In this document: piece by piece, positions 1 to 8,404 of the stretch
Layout: each line of letters opens with the position of its first letter
Position numbering within the stretch: the stretch's first letter is position 1
Assembly (NCBI RefSeq): GCF_001956985.1
Contig: NZ_CP019082.1
Coordinates: 5,828,001-5,892,000 of the forward strand
Origin: Paludisphaera borealis
Lineage (GTDB): Bacteria > Planctomycetota > Planctomycetia > Isosphaerales > Isosphaeraceae
Direction of reading: 5' to 3'
Length of the DNA: 64,000 bases
Notes under the pieces: generated by a model
Database searches by the model: none
Seen by the model: only the letters and a program-made list of their open reading frames with translations
What the model was told of the DNA's origin: nothing
Translations under genes and position numbers: made by a program

Positions 1-54
1 GCCGCCGACCGCGAGCCGATCGACCCGCGCATGCCTCACCTCCCGCCGGCGTGA
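1..54 (+). CDS. 3' end of an upstream gene (partial)
   Basis: The frame from base 1 stays open for 17 codons and stops with TGA at 52-54. Its codons are G/C-rich at the third position, as in the genes downstream. The visible tail (ending DPRMPHLPPA) is too short to assign. Given the hydrogenase accessory genes that follow, it may belong to a hydrogenase structural or accessory gene, but that is inference only. Confidence 0.4.
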   Translation, partial: AADREPIDPRMPHLPPA

Positions 55-83
55 CACGATCGCGGACGATGAGGAGCCTTACC

Positions 84-716
84 ATGAAAATCGAAACGCG
101 CGTCGAGGGCCGCGAACAGTCGGTCTTCGCCTCGATCCGCCGGTACGCTCGACCTCGACAGGCCCGCGAGCGGTGTGGCATCTGCGACGCGGGGCTTGCC
201 GCCGAACACGCGCACCTTATCGAGACGGCCGTCGGCCGGCTGACTTGCGCCTGCGAGCCCTGCGCGATCCTGTTCGGCAATCAGGACGCCGGGCGCTATC
301 GCCGCGTGCCGAGGGACGCCTGGTTCCTGCCCGAGTTCCAGCTTTCGGACGTGGCGTGGGAGGGCTTCTCAATTCCGATCAATCTGGCCTTTTTCGTCCA
401 CAGCACGCCGGCAGGCCGCGTGGTCGCGTATTATCCGAGCCCCGGCGGGGTCGTCCAGTCGCTCGTCTCGCTTGATGAATGGGCCGCTCTAGTCGCGGAG
501 AACCCGGTCCTTGGCCGCTTCGAGCCGGACGTCGAGTGCCTGCTGGTGAACCGTGTCGGGGAGACGTGCGACTGCTATCGGGTGGGGATCGACGCGTGCT
601 ACAAGCTCGTCGGCCTCGTCCGGATGAACTGGCGCGGGATGACGGGCGGGACGGCGGTCTGGAATGAGATCAATCGCTTCTTCAACGGTTTGAAGGAGCG
701 GTCGAGCCATGCCTGA
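84..716 (+). CDS. DUF5947-like hydrogenase-associated protein
   Basis: This 210-residue soluble protein resembles the DUF5947 family, which I know from [NiFe]-hydrogenase loci, mainly in actinobacteria; its biochemical role is unknown. Cysteines C31/C34 (CGIC) and C55/C57/C60 (CACEPC) look like a metal or Fe-S site. The ATG at 84 is chosen because GAGGAG at 71-76 lies 7 nt upstream; an in-frame GTG at 51 and ATG at 69 lack such spacing. The stop overlaps the next start by 8 bases, so the two are translationally coupled. No signal peptide or membrane segment is visible. Function is inferred from context only. Confidence 0.75.
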   Translation: MKIETRVEGREQSVFASIRRYARPRQARERCGICDAGLAAEHAHLIETAVGRLTCACEPCAILFGNQDAGRYRRVPRDAWFLPEFQLSDVAWEGFSIPINLAFFVHSTPAGRVVAYYPSPGGVVQSLVSLDEWAALVAENPVLGRFEPDVECLLVNRVGETCDCYRVGIDACYKLVGLVRMNWRGMTGGTAVWNEINRFFNGLKERSSHA

Positions 717-1371
717 CCTGAACTTCCAGGTGGAGGGAGTCGAGCCCCAAAAGTTTGCGGCCGAGCCGTTGCTGCTGTTCAAGCTCCGCGTCTCCGAAGC
801 CCTGAACAACGGCCTGGCGCCGACGCCGGTCCACACCGTCGCGCTTCGCTGCCAGGTGCGAATCGAGCCCGGCCGGCGAACCTATCAGGCAGCGGAGCGC
901 GAGCGACTGCTCGGCCTGTTCGGCGCTCCCGAGCGCTGGGGGCAGACGCTGAAGCCGATGCTTTGGAGCCATGTCTGCGTCGTCGTCCCGTCGTTCGAGG
1001 GCGAGGTCGTCGTCGACTTGCCGATCCCGTGCAGTTTCGACTTCAGCCTGGCGGCGACGCGGTATTTCAGCGCGCTCGACGGCGGCGACCTGCCGCTCGG
1101 CTTCCTGTTCAGCGGCACGATTTTCTTCGCGACGGAAGAGGGCGATTTGCAGGTGCGACCGATCGCGTGGGACAAGGAAGCCTCGTTCCGGCTCCCGGCC
1201 TCGACCTGGCGCGAGCTGATGGACGTGTTCCATCCCAACACCGCCTGGCTGTCGATCCGCCGCGACGTCTTCGACCGACTCGACCGCTACAAGACGGAGC
1301 AAGGCATGCCGACATGGGAACGGGCTCTTGAGCGGCTGCTCGCCACGGCCGAGGAGGGAGCGACGCCATGA
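709..1371 (+). CDS. DUF6084-like hydrogenase-associated protein
   Basis: This is a 220-residue cytosolic protein beginning MPDLNFQVEGVEP. It looks like the DUF6084 family, which I recall as a regular partner of DUF5947 in hydrogenase operons. No catalytic motif is obvious. Tryptophan and aromatic residues recur through the middle (for example CSFDFSLAATRYF), suggesting a beta-rich fold. It overlaps the gene before by 8 bases and the next by 4 (ATGA), so it sits inside one compact transcript. It may help mature or couple the hydrogenase, but nothing in the sequence proves this. Confidence 0.72.
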   Translation: MPDLNFQVEGVEPQKFAAEPLLLFKLRVSEALNNGLAPTPVHTVALRCQVRIEPGRRTYQAAERERLLGLFGAPERWGQTLKPMLWSHVCVVVPSFEGEVVVDLPIPCSFDFSLAATRYFSALDGGDLPLGFLFSGTIFFATEEGDLQVRPIAWDKEASFRLPASTWRELMDVFHPNTAWLSIRRDVFDRLDRYKTEQGMPTWERALERLLATAEEGATP

Positions 1372-2438
1372 ACCGCGCGCTGGTCGACCGCATCGCCGAC
1401 GCCGTTCTGTATGAAGGGTACATCCTTTACCCCTACCGCCCGTCGATCAAGAACCATCAACGCTGGACCTTCGGCGGCCTCTTTCCCGAGAGCTACACGC
1501 GGTCCCAGCGCAACGGCGACGCGTCGAGCAATCGGACCGAATGTCTGGTCCACGGGACGCGCGCGTCGGCGATCGACGTCCGGGTCCGCTTCCTCCATCT
1601 GACGGCCCGTCAGGTGGGCTTCCTCGATCCGCCAAGCGCTGAATGGCCCGAAGACGGCCCGGAGCCGCCGTTCCAACCGGTCGAGTCGCTCCGCGCGGGC
1701 GGGGCGATTCACCAGACGTGGCAGGAGGCCGAGGAGCGCGAGGCGAGCCTGGGCGAAACGACGATCGACGACCTCATCACTCGACCGCGCGAGACGACCT
1801 TCGCGTTCGTGGGAGGACGACGGTGGGAGCCGATCCGCGTGCCGGGCCGAGGCGTCGTCGGCGTCATCGTCCGCGATCAACAGCCCGTCGCGGGGGGCGT
1901 CGAGGCGTCGGCCGTCGAGGTCGCCGAGGGATTGTTCCGCCTCTCGATTCGCGTCGCCTGTCGGTCGTCGATGGAGGATGCGGCGGTCGCGGATCGCGAC
2001 GCCGCGCTGCTCCGGTCGCTCGTCGCCACGCACGCGATTTTGACCGTCCGCGACGGCGCGTTCGTATCGCTTCTGGAACCGCCCGCGTGCTGGCGTGACG
2101 CCGCCGCGGCGTGTCGGAACGTCGGCGGATGGCCGATCCTGGTTGGCGAGGAAGGTTCGACGGATACGATGCTGGCGTCGCCGATCATCCTCTACGATTA
2201 CCCTCGGATCGCACCCGAGAGTCCGGGCGACTTCTTCGACGGCACGGAGATCGACGAGATCCTTTCGTTGCGGATCATGACGCTCACCGACGACGAGAAG
2301 GCGTGCATGGCCGCGATCGACGACCGCGCGGGGGCCCTGCTGGCCAGGACCGAGGCTATGGCCCGTGAACAGCTTCTCGGGCTTCACGGTACGGTGCGCG
2401 GCTGTTCGGGGGGTTCGGGGGAGGCCGATCATGGATAG
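1368..2438 (+). CDS. conserved hydrogenase-locus protein of unknown function
   Basis: This 356-residue protein starts MNRALVDRIADAVLYEGYIL. That N-terminal pattern (IADAVLYEGYxLYPYR) is one I associate with conserved unknown proteins in actinobacterial hydrogenase loci. It has no signal peptide, membrane segment or recognised active site, and cysteines are sparse. Its start overlaps the preceding stop (ATGA at 1368-1371) and its end overlaps the next gene by 8 bases. The tight coupling suggests stoichiometric expression with its neighbours. Function unknown. Confidence 0.75.
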   Translation: MNRALVDRIADAVLYEGYILYPYRPSIKNHQRWTFGGLFPESYTRSQRNGDASSNRTECLVHGTRASAIDVRVRFLHLTARQVGFLDPPSAEWPEDGPEPPFQPVESLRAGGAIHQTWQEAEEREASLGETTIDDLITRPRETTFAFVGGRRWEPIRVPGRGVVGVIVRDQQPVAGGVEASAVEVAEGLFRLSIRVACRSSMEDAAVADRDAALLRSLVATHAILTVRDGAFVSLLEPPACWRDAAAACRNVGGWPILVGEEGSTDTMLASPIILYDYPRIAPESPGDFFDGTEIDEILSLRIMTLTDDEKACMAAIDDRAGALLARTEAMAREQLLGLHGTVRGCSGGSGEADHG

Positions 2439-2724
2439 CTGGGGCTTCGAGAACGAGCGTCGATGCGTCGAGTGCGTCCACATCGGCCCGGTCGAGCTGC
2501 GAAGTGGGAGTCGCGTGCGGCTTCGCCCTCGCGGCCGCGCCGACATCATGGATATGGTGCTGGCCGGGAAGACCGCGATCGTCGAGGCGATCGAGCAGGA
2601 TTTCGAGGGGAGGATTTACCTCGCGGTCGCCGTCGACGACGACCCCGGCCGTGACCTCGGCATGCTTCGCCAGCCCGGCCACCGCTTCTTCTTCCAGATG
2701 GACGAGATCGAACCCCTCTCGTGA
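2431..2724 (+). CDS. small conserved hydrogenase-locus protein
   Basis: This 97-residue protein contains RVRLRPRGRADIMD, then a central VEAIEQDFEG and a C-terminal RQPGHRFFFQMDEIEPL. The same pattern occurs, in my recollection, in unannotated small proteins of hydrogenase clusters. The ATG at 2431 is used rather than an upstream in-frame start at 2365, because the longer form would run deep into the previous gene; the chosen start gives an 8-base overlap like others in this operon. The arrangement suggests a small beta-barrel-like fold, which is speculative. Confidence 0.7.
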   Translation: MDSWGFENERRCVECVHIGPVELRSGSRVRLRPRGRADIMDMVLAGKTAIVEAIEQDFEGRIYLAVAVDDDPGRDLGMLRQPGHRFFFQMDEIEPLS

Positions 2725-2733
2725 GGTGATGTC

Positions 2734-3291
2734 TTGAGCGTCCGCTACGTGTTCGACAAGAGGCAGAGCCAATTCACCGTGCAGGCGTTCAAGACCGGCC
2801 TGCTCTCGACGTTCGGCCACAGCCCGACGTTCGCGGTCGGCGACTATTCCGGCGAGGCGCGGTTCGGAGCGGGTGGACTTGCAAGCTTTTCACTGGAATT
2901 GACCGTCGTCGCCGACTCGCTGAGTCTGCTGGACCGGGTCGGCGTCACCGACCGTCGCGAGATCGAGAGTCGAATGCGCGACGATGTGCTCGAAACGCGA
3001 GCCCATCCAGAGATCCGTTACCGGGCGGAGCGGCTCGCCGACGAGCGCATCGCTCCCGGGCGGTATCGGATTCGGATTGGCGGCCCCCTGTCGCTGCACG
3101 GCGTGACGCATCCTCACCAGATCGACGCCGAGTTGACTGTCTTCAACGACGCGCTTCAGCTTCGCGGAGGCTGCGCGCTCCGGCTTTCGGACTATCAAAT
3201 CAAGCCGGTGTCCGCGCTCGCCGGCGCGATCAAGCTGAAAGACGAATTGCAGTTGACCTTCGACCTCAACGCCCCCAAGGAGGAGACATGA
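2734..3291 (+). CDS. YceI family protein, cytoplasmic
   Basis: This 185-residue protein fits the YceI lipocalin-like family: an N-terminal VFDKRQSQFTVQAF, a central DVLETRAHPEIRY and LSLHGVTHPHQIDAELT. YceI proteins form beta-barrels that can bind polyisoprenoids. Most are periplasmic, but this one has no signal peptide, so it should stay in the cytosol. The start is TTG at 2734 with GAGGTGA at 2723-2729. Its stop overlaps the hydrogenase protease gene by ATGA. A YceI gene inside a hydrogenase accessory operon could mean quinone handling; that is a hypothesis. Confidence 0.82.
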   Translation: MSVRYVFDKRQSQFTVQAFKTGLLSTFGHSPTFAVGDYSGEARFGAGGLASFSLELTVVADSLSLLDRVGVTDRREIESRMRDDVLETRAHPEIRYRAERLADERIAPGRYRIRIGGPLSLHGVTHPHQIDAELTVFNDALQLRGGCALRLSDYQIKPVSALAGAIKLKDELQLTFDLNAPKEET

Positions 3292-3839
3292 TGCAGCCAC
3301 GCATCCTGGTCGCGGGGATTGGCAACATCTTCCTGGGCGACGACGCGTTCGGCGTCGAGGTCGTCGGCCACCTGATGAACCGCCGACTGCCGGACGAAGC
3401 GCTCGTCGTGGATTTCGGCATTCGGGGGCTCGACTTGGCCTACGCTTTGCTCGATGGTTACGAGGCGGTCGTCCTGGTGGATGCGACTCCGCGAGGCGGC
3501 CCGCCCGGCAGCTTGTACGTCCTGGAACTGGACGCGGACGCGACGGTCGGGCCGGAAGGCCAGGAGCCGTCGATCGAGGCGCACAGTCTGGACCCGGTTC
3601 GGGTGCTGCGACTGGTCAGATCGATGGGCGGCGCGGTCGGCCGGATCTTGCTGGTTGGCTGCGAGCCGTCGCCGTTCGAGGAGTCGGACGACCTACGCGA
3701 CGGCCTGAGCACGGCCGTCGACGCCGCCGTGGACGAGGCGGTCGTCCTCGTCGAATCGCTCGTCAAGCGGCTGCTTCGAGGCGAGGGGGTCGGTGCGAGT
3801 GATCACCGCGTCATTTCCGAGGAGGAGGTTGGAAGATGA
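3288..3839 (+). CDS. [NiFe]-hydrogenase maturation endopeptidase
   Basis: This 183-residue protein belongs to the M52 (HybD/HyaD/HupD) protease family, which removes the C-terminal peptide of the hydrogenase large subunit after nickel insertion. The signature GIGNIFLGDDAFGVEV lies near residues 10-25. By alignment to HybD, nickel-sensing ligands would be D19 (Glu in HybD), D65 (LVDATP) and H99 (IEAHSLDP). It overlaps its neighbours by 4 bases on both sides. It implies a processed large-subunit gene nearby, outside this window. Confidence 0.9.
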   Translation: MMQPRILVAGIGNIFLGDDAFGVEVVGHLMNRRLPDEALVVDFGIRGLDLAYALLDGYEAVVLVDATPRGGPPGSLYVLELDADATVGPEGQEPSIEAHSLDPVRVLRLVRSMGGAVGRILLVGCEPSPFEESDDLRDGLSTAVDAAVDEAVVLVESLVKRLLRGEGVGASDHRVISEEEVGR

Positions 3840-4012
3840 ACAGTCTCATGCCGGGTCAGCATGCGTCGTTGTCGCGTTGGCCGCACGAGGAGCGGACGGT
3901 TCCTCACAAGGGCCTGTTGATCGCCGGCGTCGTGGTCGTCGGGCTGGGCCTGCTGGCCTGGACCTACCTCGGTTCCGACTTCAAGCGGTATATGAAGATC
4001 CAGCGCATGTAG
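3836..4012 (+). CDS. 58-residue one-helix membrane protein (DUF6893-like)
   Basis: The ATG at 3836 overlaps the protease stop (ATGA), with GGAGGAGG just upstream. The product is 58 residues: a polar N-terminus with PHEERTVPHKG, one membrane helix at about residues 27-45 (GLLIAGVVVVGLGLLAW), and a basic tail ending KRYMKIQRM. I associate this tail and layout with small DUF6893-type proteins of hydrogenase loci. It could anchor the otherwise soluble complex to the membrane, since its tail is well placed to contact a cytosolic partner. The anchoring role is inference. Confidence 0.75.
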   Translation: MNSLMPGQHASLSRWPHEERTVPHKGLLIAGVVVVGLGLLAWTYLGSDFKRYMKIQRM

Positions 4013-4034
4013 GGAATCGATTGGGGCGTTTCGC

Positions 4035-4376
4035 ATGCACGAGCTGTCCATCGCGTTGAGCATTCTGGACATGGCCGAGGAGGAAGCCGAACGGCGGGGA
4101 GGGCGCATCGTTGCCGTTCATCTGAAGCTCGGCCCTCTCTCCGGCGTGGTCGCCAGGGCGCTGGCGTCGGCCTATGAGATGGCCCGCGAGGGGACCCCCC
4201 TTGATCAGGCCGAGCTGGTCATTGAGGAGGTCCCGATCGTCGCTTACTGCGCGACGTGCGACGTGGAGCATTTGCCGGATGCGTTCGACCTGCGATGTCC
4301 CGGCTGCGGCGCGCCGACGCCCACGATCCGCGGCGGTCGAGAGTTGGAAATCGTCGCCCTGGAGATCGTCTCATGA
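4035..4376 (+). CDS. hypA: hydrogenase nickel incorporation protein HypA
   Basis: HypA (113 residues) delivers nickel, together with HypB, to the hydrogenase large subunit. The N-terminal MHELS gives the nickel-binding His2. The structural zinc site is C72/C75 (CATC) and C88/C91 (CPGC). Length is typical. It starts 22 bases after the small membrane gene and its stop overlaps hypB by ATGA. The other maturation genes (hypC-F) are not in this window. Confidence 0.95.
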   Translation: MHELSIALSILDMAEEEAERRGGRIVAVHLKLGPLSGVVARALASAYEMAREGTPLDQAELVIEEVPIVAYCATCDVEHLPDAFDLRCPGCGAPTPTIRGGRELEIVALEIVS

Positions 4377-5074
4377 CCGAGCAACCGCGGATGGTCCAGG
4401 TTCGTCAGCGCGTCTTGAAGCGCAACGACGTCGCCGCCGGCATGCTGCGGGGACGGTTTCATGAGGCCGGCGTCTTCGTCGTGAGCTTGGTATCGAGCCC
4501 CGGCGCCGGCAAGACGGCGTTTCTCGAACGCGTGCTGCGCGGGCTTCACGGTCCGTTCCGGGTCGCCGCGCTCGTCGGCGACCTGGCGACCGACAACGAC
4601 GCCCGGCGGCTGGCCCGCAGCGGCGCGCCGGTCAAGCAGATCGTGACGGGAACGGTCTGCCACCTCGACGCCGAGATGGTGGCGTCCGCCCTGGACGGCT
4701 GGACGATCGACGAGCTCGACTTCCTGTTCCTGGAGAACGTCGGCAACCTCGTTTGTCCCGCGAGCTTCGATCTTGGCGAGAGCCTTCGCCTGGTCCTGTT
4801 CTCCGTCACCGAGGGGGAGGACAAGCCGCTCAAGTACCCGACCATCTTCAACACGGCCGACGTGGCGCTCATCACCAAGACCGACATGGCGACGGCCGCC
4901 GAATTCGACGCCCAGCTCGCGCATCAGAGCATTCAGTCGGTGCGCCCCGGCATGGAAGTGTTCGAGGTGTCGGCGAAGACCGGCGCGGGGGTCGAGGAAT
5001 TTCTGGAGTTCCTCCGCGACCGCCGCGCGGCGTTGCGTACGTACGAGCCAGGCGAGGTTGTCTCCAAGGGATAG
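4373..5074 (+). CDS. hypB: hydrogenase nickel incorporation GTPase HypB
   Basis: HypB (233 residues) is a SIMIBI-class GTPase that loads nickel onto HypA and the hydrogenase. The P-loop is SSPGAGKT at residues 41-48, and later motifs include ENVGNLVCP and ITKTDM. The ATG at 4373 overlaps the hypA stop; an upstream in-frame start at 4256 would run through hypA and is rejected. The N-terminus lacks both the CxxCGC nickel site and the histidine stretch of some HypB proteins, so metal storage by this protein is unlikely. Confidence 0.95.
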   Translation: MTEQPRMVQVRQRVLKRNDVAAGMLRGRFHEAGVFVVSLVSSPGAGKTAFLERVLRGLHGPFRVAALVGDLATDNDARRLARSGAPVKQIVTGTVCHLDAEMVASALDGWTIDELDFLFLENVGNLVCPASFDLGESLRLVLFSVTEGEDKPLKYPTIFNTADVALITKTDMATAAEFDAQLAHQSIQSVRPGMEVFEVSAKTGAGVEEFLEFLRDRRAALRTYEPGEVVSKG

Positions 5075-5104
5075 GGCCTCGCCCAAGAACGAGGGGAACG
5101 ACTC

Positions 5105-6448
5105 ATGTCGGATTCGTCTTCTCATCACGGGGCGGTCTTCGCTGTGCGCGAGGCCGCTCGGCCCCTCACGGGGGCTTCCGCCGACTACGACTACTTGCTC
5201 GATCGGATCGGTGACGCCCGATTCGTGCTTCTCGGAGAGGCGTCTCACGGCACCCACGAGTTCTACTCCGAGCGAGCCCGGATCACGCGCAGGCTGATCG
5301 GGGAAAAGGGCTTCACGGCCGTCGCCGTCGAGGCCGACTGGCCCGACGCCTACCGTGTCAACCGATACGTCCGCGGCGCCGGCGATGATGACTCAGCCCT
5401 GGCGGCGGTCGGCGATTTCCATCGGTTCCCGACCTGGATGTGGCGCAACGCGGCCGTGCTCGAGTTTATCGAGTGGCTCTACGATCACAACGGAGGGGTA
5501 GTCAAGGCCGGCTTCTACGGTCTCGACCTTTACAGCCTCCACGCCTCGATCCGCGCTGTCGTCGACTATCTCGACAAGATCGATCCCGAGGCGGCTGGGC
5601 GGGCCCGTCGCCGGTACGCGTGCTTCGATCATTCAGGCGAGGACACTCAGGCCTACGGCTACGCCGCGAGCCTCGGCCTTGATCGATCGTGCGAGAACGA
5701 GGTCATCGCCCAGCTCGTCGACCTCCGCCGCCGCGCTGTCGAGTATGCGAGGCGCGACGGCCTGGTCGCGGAGGACGAGTACTTCCAGGCCGAGCAGAAT
5801 GCACGACTAGCCAAGAACGCCGAAGAGTATTACAGGTCGATGTTCCGGAGCCGCGTCTCATCGTGGAATCTGCGTGATCTTCACATGGTCGAGACGCTCG
5901 CCGAGCTGGTTGGGCACCTCGATCGCACGACCGGCCGTCCCTCGAAGGTCGTCGTCTGGGCGCACAACTCCCACCTGGGAGACGCCCGCGCTACCGAGAT
6001 GGGCGAGCGCGGCGAGTGGAACGTCGGTCAGCTTGTCCGCGAGCGTTGCGGCGACGACGCAGTCAACATCGGATTCACGACTTACACCGGCACTGTGACG
6101 GCGGCATCCGATTGGGACGGACCGACCGAGCGGAAGCGCGTCCGCCCGGCGCTGCCGGGCAGCTACGAGGCTCTCTTCCACGAGGCCGGCTCACCGCGGT
6201 TTCTGATCGACCTCCGCGACGGCGGCGACGCGACGGAAGCCCTTCGCGAACCACGGCTGGAGCGGGCCATCGGCGTCATCTATCGGCCGGACACGGAGCG
6301 TCGGAGCCACTACTTCCACGCGCGGCTGGCCGAACAGTTCGACGCCGTGATCCACATCGACCAGACGCGGGCGGTGGAGCCCCTCGATCGCGATTCCGGT
6401 TGGGAGGAGCAAGGCGAAGTTCCCGAGACCTACCCCGCGGGCGTCTGA
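5105..6448 (+). CDS. erythromycin esterase family protein
   Basis: This 447-residue protein matches the erythromycin-esterase fold family (EreA/B, succinoglycan biosynthesis proteins). The diagnostic N-terminal motif LLGEASHGTHEFY gives candidate catalytic E45 and H48, and VAVEADWPDAYRVNRYV follows. A RBS-like GAGGGG lies 8 nt before the ATG. It starts 30 bases after hypB and could be co-transcribed with the hydrogenase genes. Most members are not macrolide resistance enzymes, so resistance should not be assumed. It ends 24 bases before the convergent TolC-like gene. Confidence 0.88.
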   Translation: MSDSSSHHGAVFAVREAARPLTGASADYDYLLDRIGDARFVLLGEASHGTHEFYSERARITRRLIGEKGFTAVAVEADWPDAYRVNRYVRGAGDDDSALAAVGDFHRFPTWMWRNAAVLEFIEWLYDHNGGVVKAGFYGLDLYSLHASIRAVVDYLDKIDPEAAGRARRRYACFDHSGEDTQAYGYAASLGLDRSCENEVIAQLVDLRRRAVEYARRDGLVAEDEYFQAEQNARLAKNAEEYYRSMFRSRVSSWNLRDLHMVETLAELVGHLDRTTGRPSKVVVWAHNSHLGDARATEMGERGEWNVGQLVRERCGDDAVNIGFTTYTGTVTAASDWDGPTERKRVRPALPGSYEALFHEAGSPRFLIDLRDGGDATEALREPRLERAIGVIYRPDTERRSHYFHARLAEQFDAVIHIDQTRAVEPLDRDSGWEEQGEVPETYPAGV

Positions 6449-6472
6449 ACTACGGGCCTGACTCGCTGGGTT

Positions 6473-8137
6473 TCAATTCGGAGGGGGCGGCGCGGTCTCG
6501 AAGATCGGGGGGACGGCCGAGTCCGGGCCGGGAGTGGCGTCGTGCTGGGCCTGAGCGAGCATTCCGCGAATCATCGTGGGGGTCCCGATCGCCAAGAGCA
6601 GGTCGGCCTGCGCCTGGGTGGCCTGCCAGACCGCGTCGAGCTGGGCGTTCTGGAGCTGGATCAACCGCTGGCGGGCTTGCATGAGCTTCGTCAGGTCGGA
6701 CTGACCCGCCTGAAACAACCGCTCAAGGACGGAAACCTCCTGGGCGAGTTCGTCGATCAGGCCGGCCGACTCGTTGACCAGCTCCCGGGCGCCGTTCCAT
6801 TTGGCCACGCTGGCGCGGACCTGGGAGACGGCTCTTTGTTGAACCTGCTGCAACGCCACGTGCGCCCGGCGATGCTCGGCCTCGCGCTGCTTGACCAGCG
6901 GCGTGCCGTTGTTGACGATCGGCAGCGGGGAGATGAAGACGAGCCCGACGTATTGAACGCCGACCTCGTCGATTTCCCACTCCGGGCCGATGACGGGAGT
7001 CGGGATGCGGTCGGCCTTCGCAAGCCGGACCGATGCGTCGGCGCCCCGGGCGAAGGCTCTCGCCGCATGAATGTCCGGGCGGTTTTGCAGGGCCGTCTGG
7101 ATCATGAGCTGCTCATCGACCTCCGGGACGTAGGTGGGGAGCGTGAATTCCCCCAGCGGCTCGACCGTTCCGGCGGTCTCGGGGACGCCGATCTGGTTTC
7201 GCAAGTCGGTCAGCGCGACGACGTACGTCTGCCGCGCCGCCTTGACGAGCTGCCGCGCCGCGCGACTCTCGACCCGCGCCAGCGCCACGTCGGCGGCGGT
7301 GACCTGGTTGGCTTCCAGACGTCGCTGAAGCGATTCCAGCAGCTTGTCGTTGAACGAGGCCAGCTCCTCGGCTACGCGGGTCCTCTCGCGGTTGTAAGCG
7401 GCGGTCTGAAAGAAGCGATAGGTCTGGACCAGTGCGGTCAGCTCGGCCTGAAGCACGGTCCATTGCAGGCTGTCGTAAGCCGCCTTGGCGATGTGGTATC
7501 GGTGGGTGGTCTGGTGTCCCAGCTCGACCGGCTGCCGGAGCGAGAGATAGAGGTAGTTGCCGCCGTTGTGATAGAAGCTGCCATTCTTGGAGCTGCCGCC
7601 GCCGCCCGCCCCCGTGCCGAAGGTCTCGCGAGGGATGAGACTGATCGGCCGATAGTCGATCCAGAGGGTCGGGTTCAGCGTCGTCGGGAATCGCCGGGCG
7701 ACCTCGACGGCTTCGGCCGACGCCGCAGCCGGGTTCCCTTCCCGCAAGGCCACCAGGTCGGGATTGCCCGTCAGCGCGCCGTAGAGGGCGGCTTGCAGGC
7801 TGACGGATTGGTGCCCCACGGGGGGGGCCGGGCTGGCGAAGGGCGTGGGCATGACGAGCGCCGGCGCGTTGGGAATACCGACGTCGCCCGGCGTCGTTTG
7901 CACCCGGCGAACCGGTGCATCGACAGGCGGTCGGGGACGGACAGGCGGAGTCGCGGCCGGTGTCGGCGCTGTCGGCGGTGCGGTCTGAGGGCGGCGGAAT
8001 CGCTCGAAAAGCCGCCTCGGCGAAGGGTTTGCGGCGGTTGGCGGCGGCGACGGATCGCCGTCGGGCGCGTCAGCGGTCGCAAGCGTTCCAACGCTTGCCA
8101 CGAGGCCGAAAACCATCGGGCCCAGGATTCGTCTCAT
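6473..8137 (-). CDS. TolC family outer-membrane efflux protein
   Basis: This 554-residue protein has an N-terminal signal peptide (MRRILGPMVFGLVASVGTLA), then a proline- and threonine-rich linker to about residue 110. A TolC-type helical body follows, with two outer-membrane-efflux repeats recognisable by long Ala/Gln/Leu heptads and RPDIHAARA. It would form the outer channel of the efflux pump encoded divergently from 8405. The extended Pro-rich segment is longer than in enterobacterial TolC. Substrate cannot be told from sequence. Confidence 0.88.
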   Translation of the reverse strand: MRRILGPMVFGLVASVGTLATADAPDGDPSPPPTAANPSPRRLFERFRRPQTAPPTAPTPAATPPVRPRPPVDAPVRRVQTTPGDVGIPNAPALVMPTPFASPAPPVGHQSVSLQAALYGALTGNPDLVALREGNPAAASAEAVEVARRFPTTLNPTLWIDYRPISLIPRETFGTGAGGGGSSKNGSFYHNGGNYLYLSLRQPVELGHQTTHRYHIAKAAYDSLQWTVLQAELTALVQTYRFFQTAAYNRERTRVAEELASFNDKLLESLQRRLEANQVTAADVALARVESRAARQLVKAARQTYVVALTDLRNQIGVPETAGTVEPLGEFTLPTYVPEVDEQLMIQTALQNRPDIHAARAFARGADASVRLAKADRIPTPVIGPEWEIDEVGVQYVGLVFISPLPIVNNGTPLVKQREAEHRRAHVALQQVQQRAVSQVRASVAKWNGARELVNESAGLIDELAQEVSVLERLFQAGQSDLTKLMQARQRLIQLQNAQLDAVWQATQAQADLLLAIGTPTMIRGMLAQAQHDATPGPDSAVPPIFETAPPPPN

Positions 8138-8404
8138 GGCATCGCATCCTTCACGTCGTCCCCCCGCCCGCCAAATCCTTCGGCGGGCGGAAACGTCTTC
8201 CTTGAACCTCCGAGCAACGCTCGATCGATCGACGTAACCTATCTATTCGGCTTTCGGATCGAAGCGCGTTCGTCTGTAAGCGAAAACTAACCAAACTGCC
8301 CGTGCTACCTGGATCTTCATCCCGATACGCTTAGATACAGAATCGGAGTCCGCGGGGTGAACTTCGCCCCTGGATCTCGGCGGGAGTCACGAGGAGCGGC
8401 GGCG
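8138..8404. promoter_or_regulatory. divergent intergenic region of the efflux locus
   Basis: This 267-base gap separates the TolC-like gene (minus) from the adaptor gene (plus) and must hold both promoters. It is locally A/T-richer around 8220-8300 and contains CGATCGATCG at about 8220-8229. GAGGAG at 8391-8396 is the adaptor's RBS. I could not fix a -35/-10 pair or an operator with confidence. The linked response regulator (12913) probably acts here. Confidence 0.4.

Noticed and set aside
5105-6448. Macrolide resistance gene
   Set aside because: The protein has the family fold motifs, but most members are not resistance enzymes and the context is a hydrogenase locus.
6542-8290. Long plus-strand open frame (582 codons) opposite the TolC-like gene
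   Set aside because: It is an antisense shadow of a high-GC gene: composition is Arg/Gly/Asp-biased with no motif, while the minus strand encodes a clear TolC-type protein.
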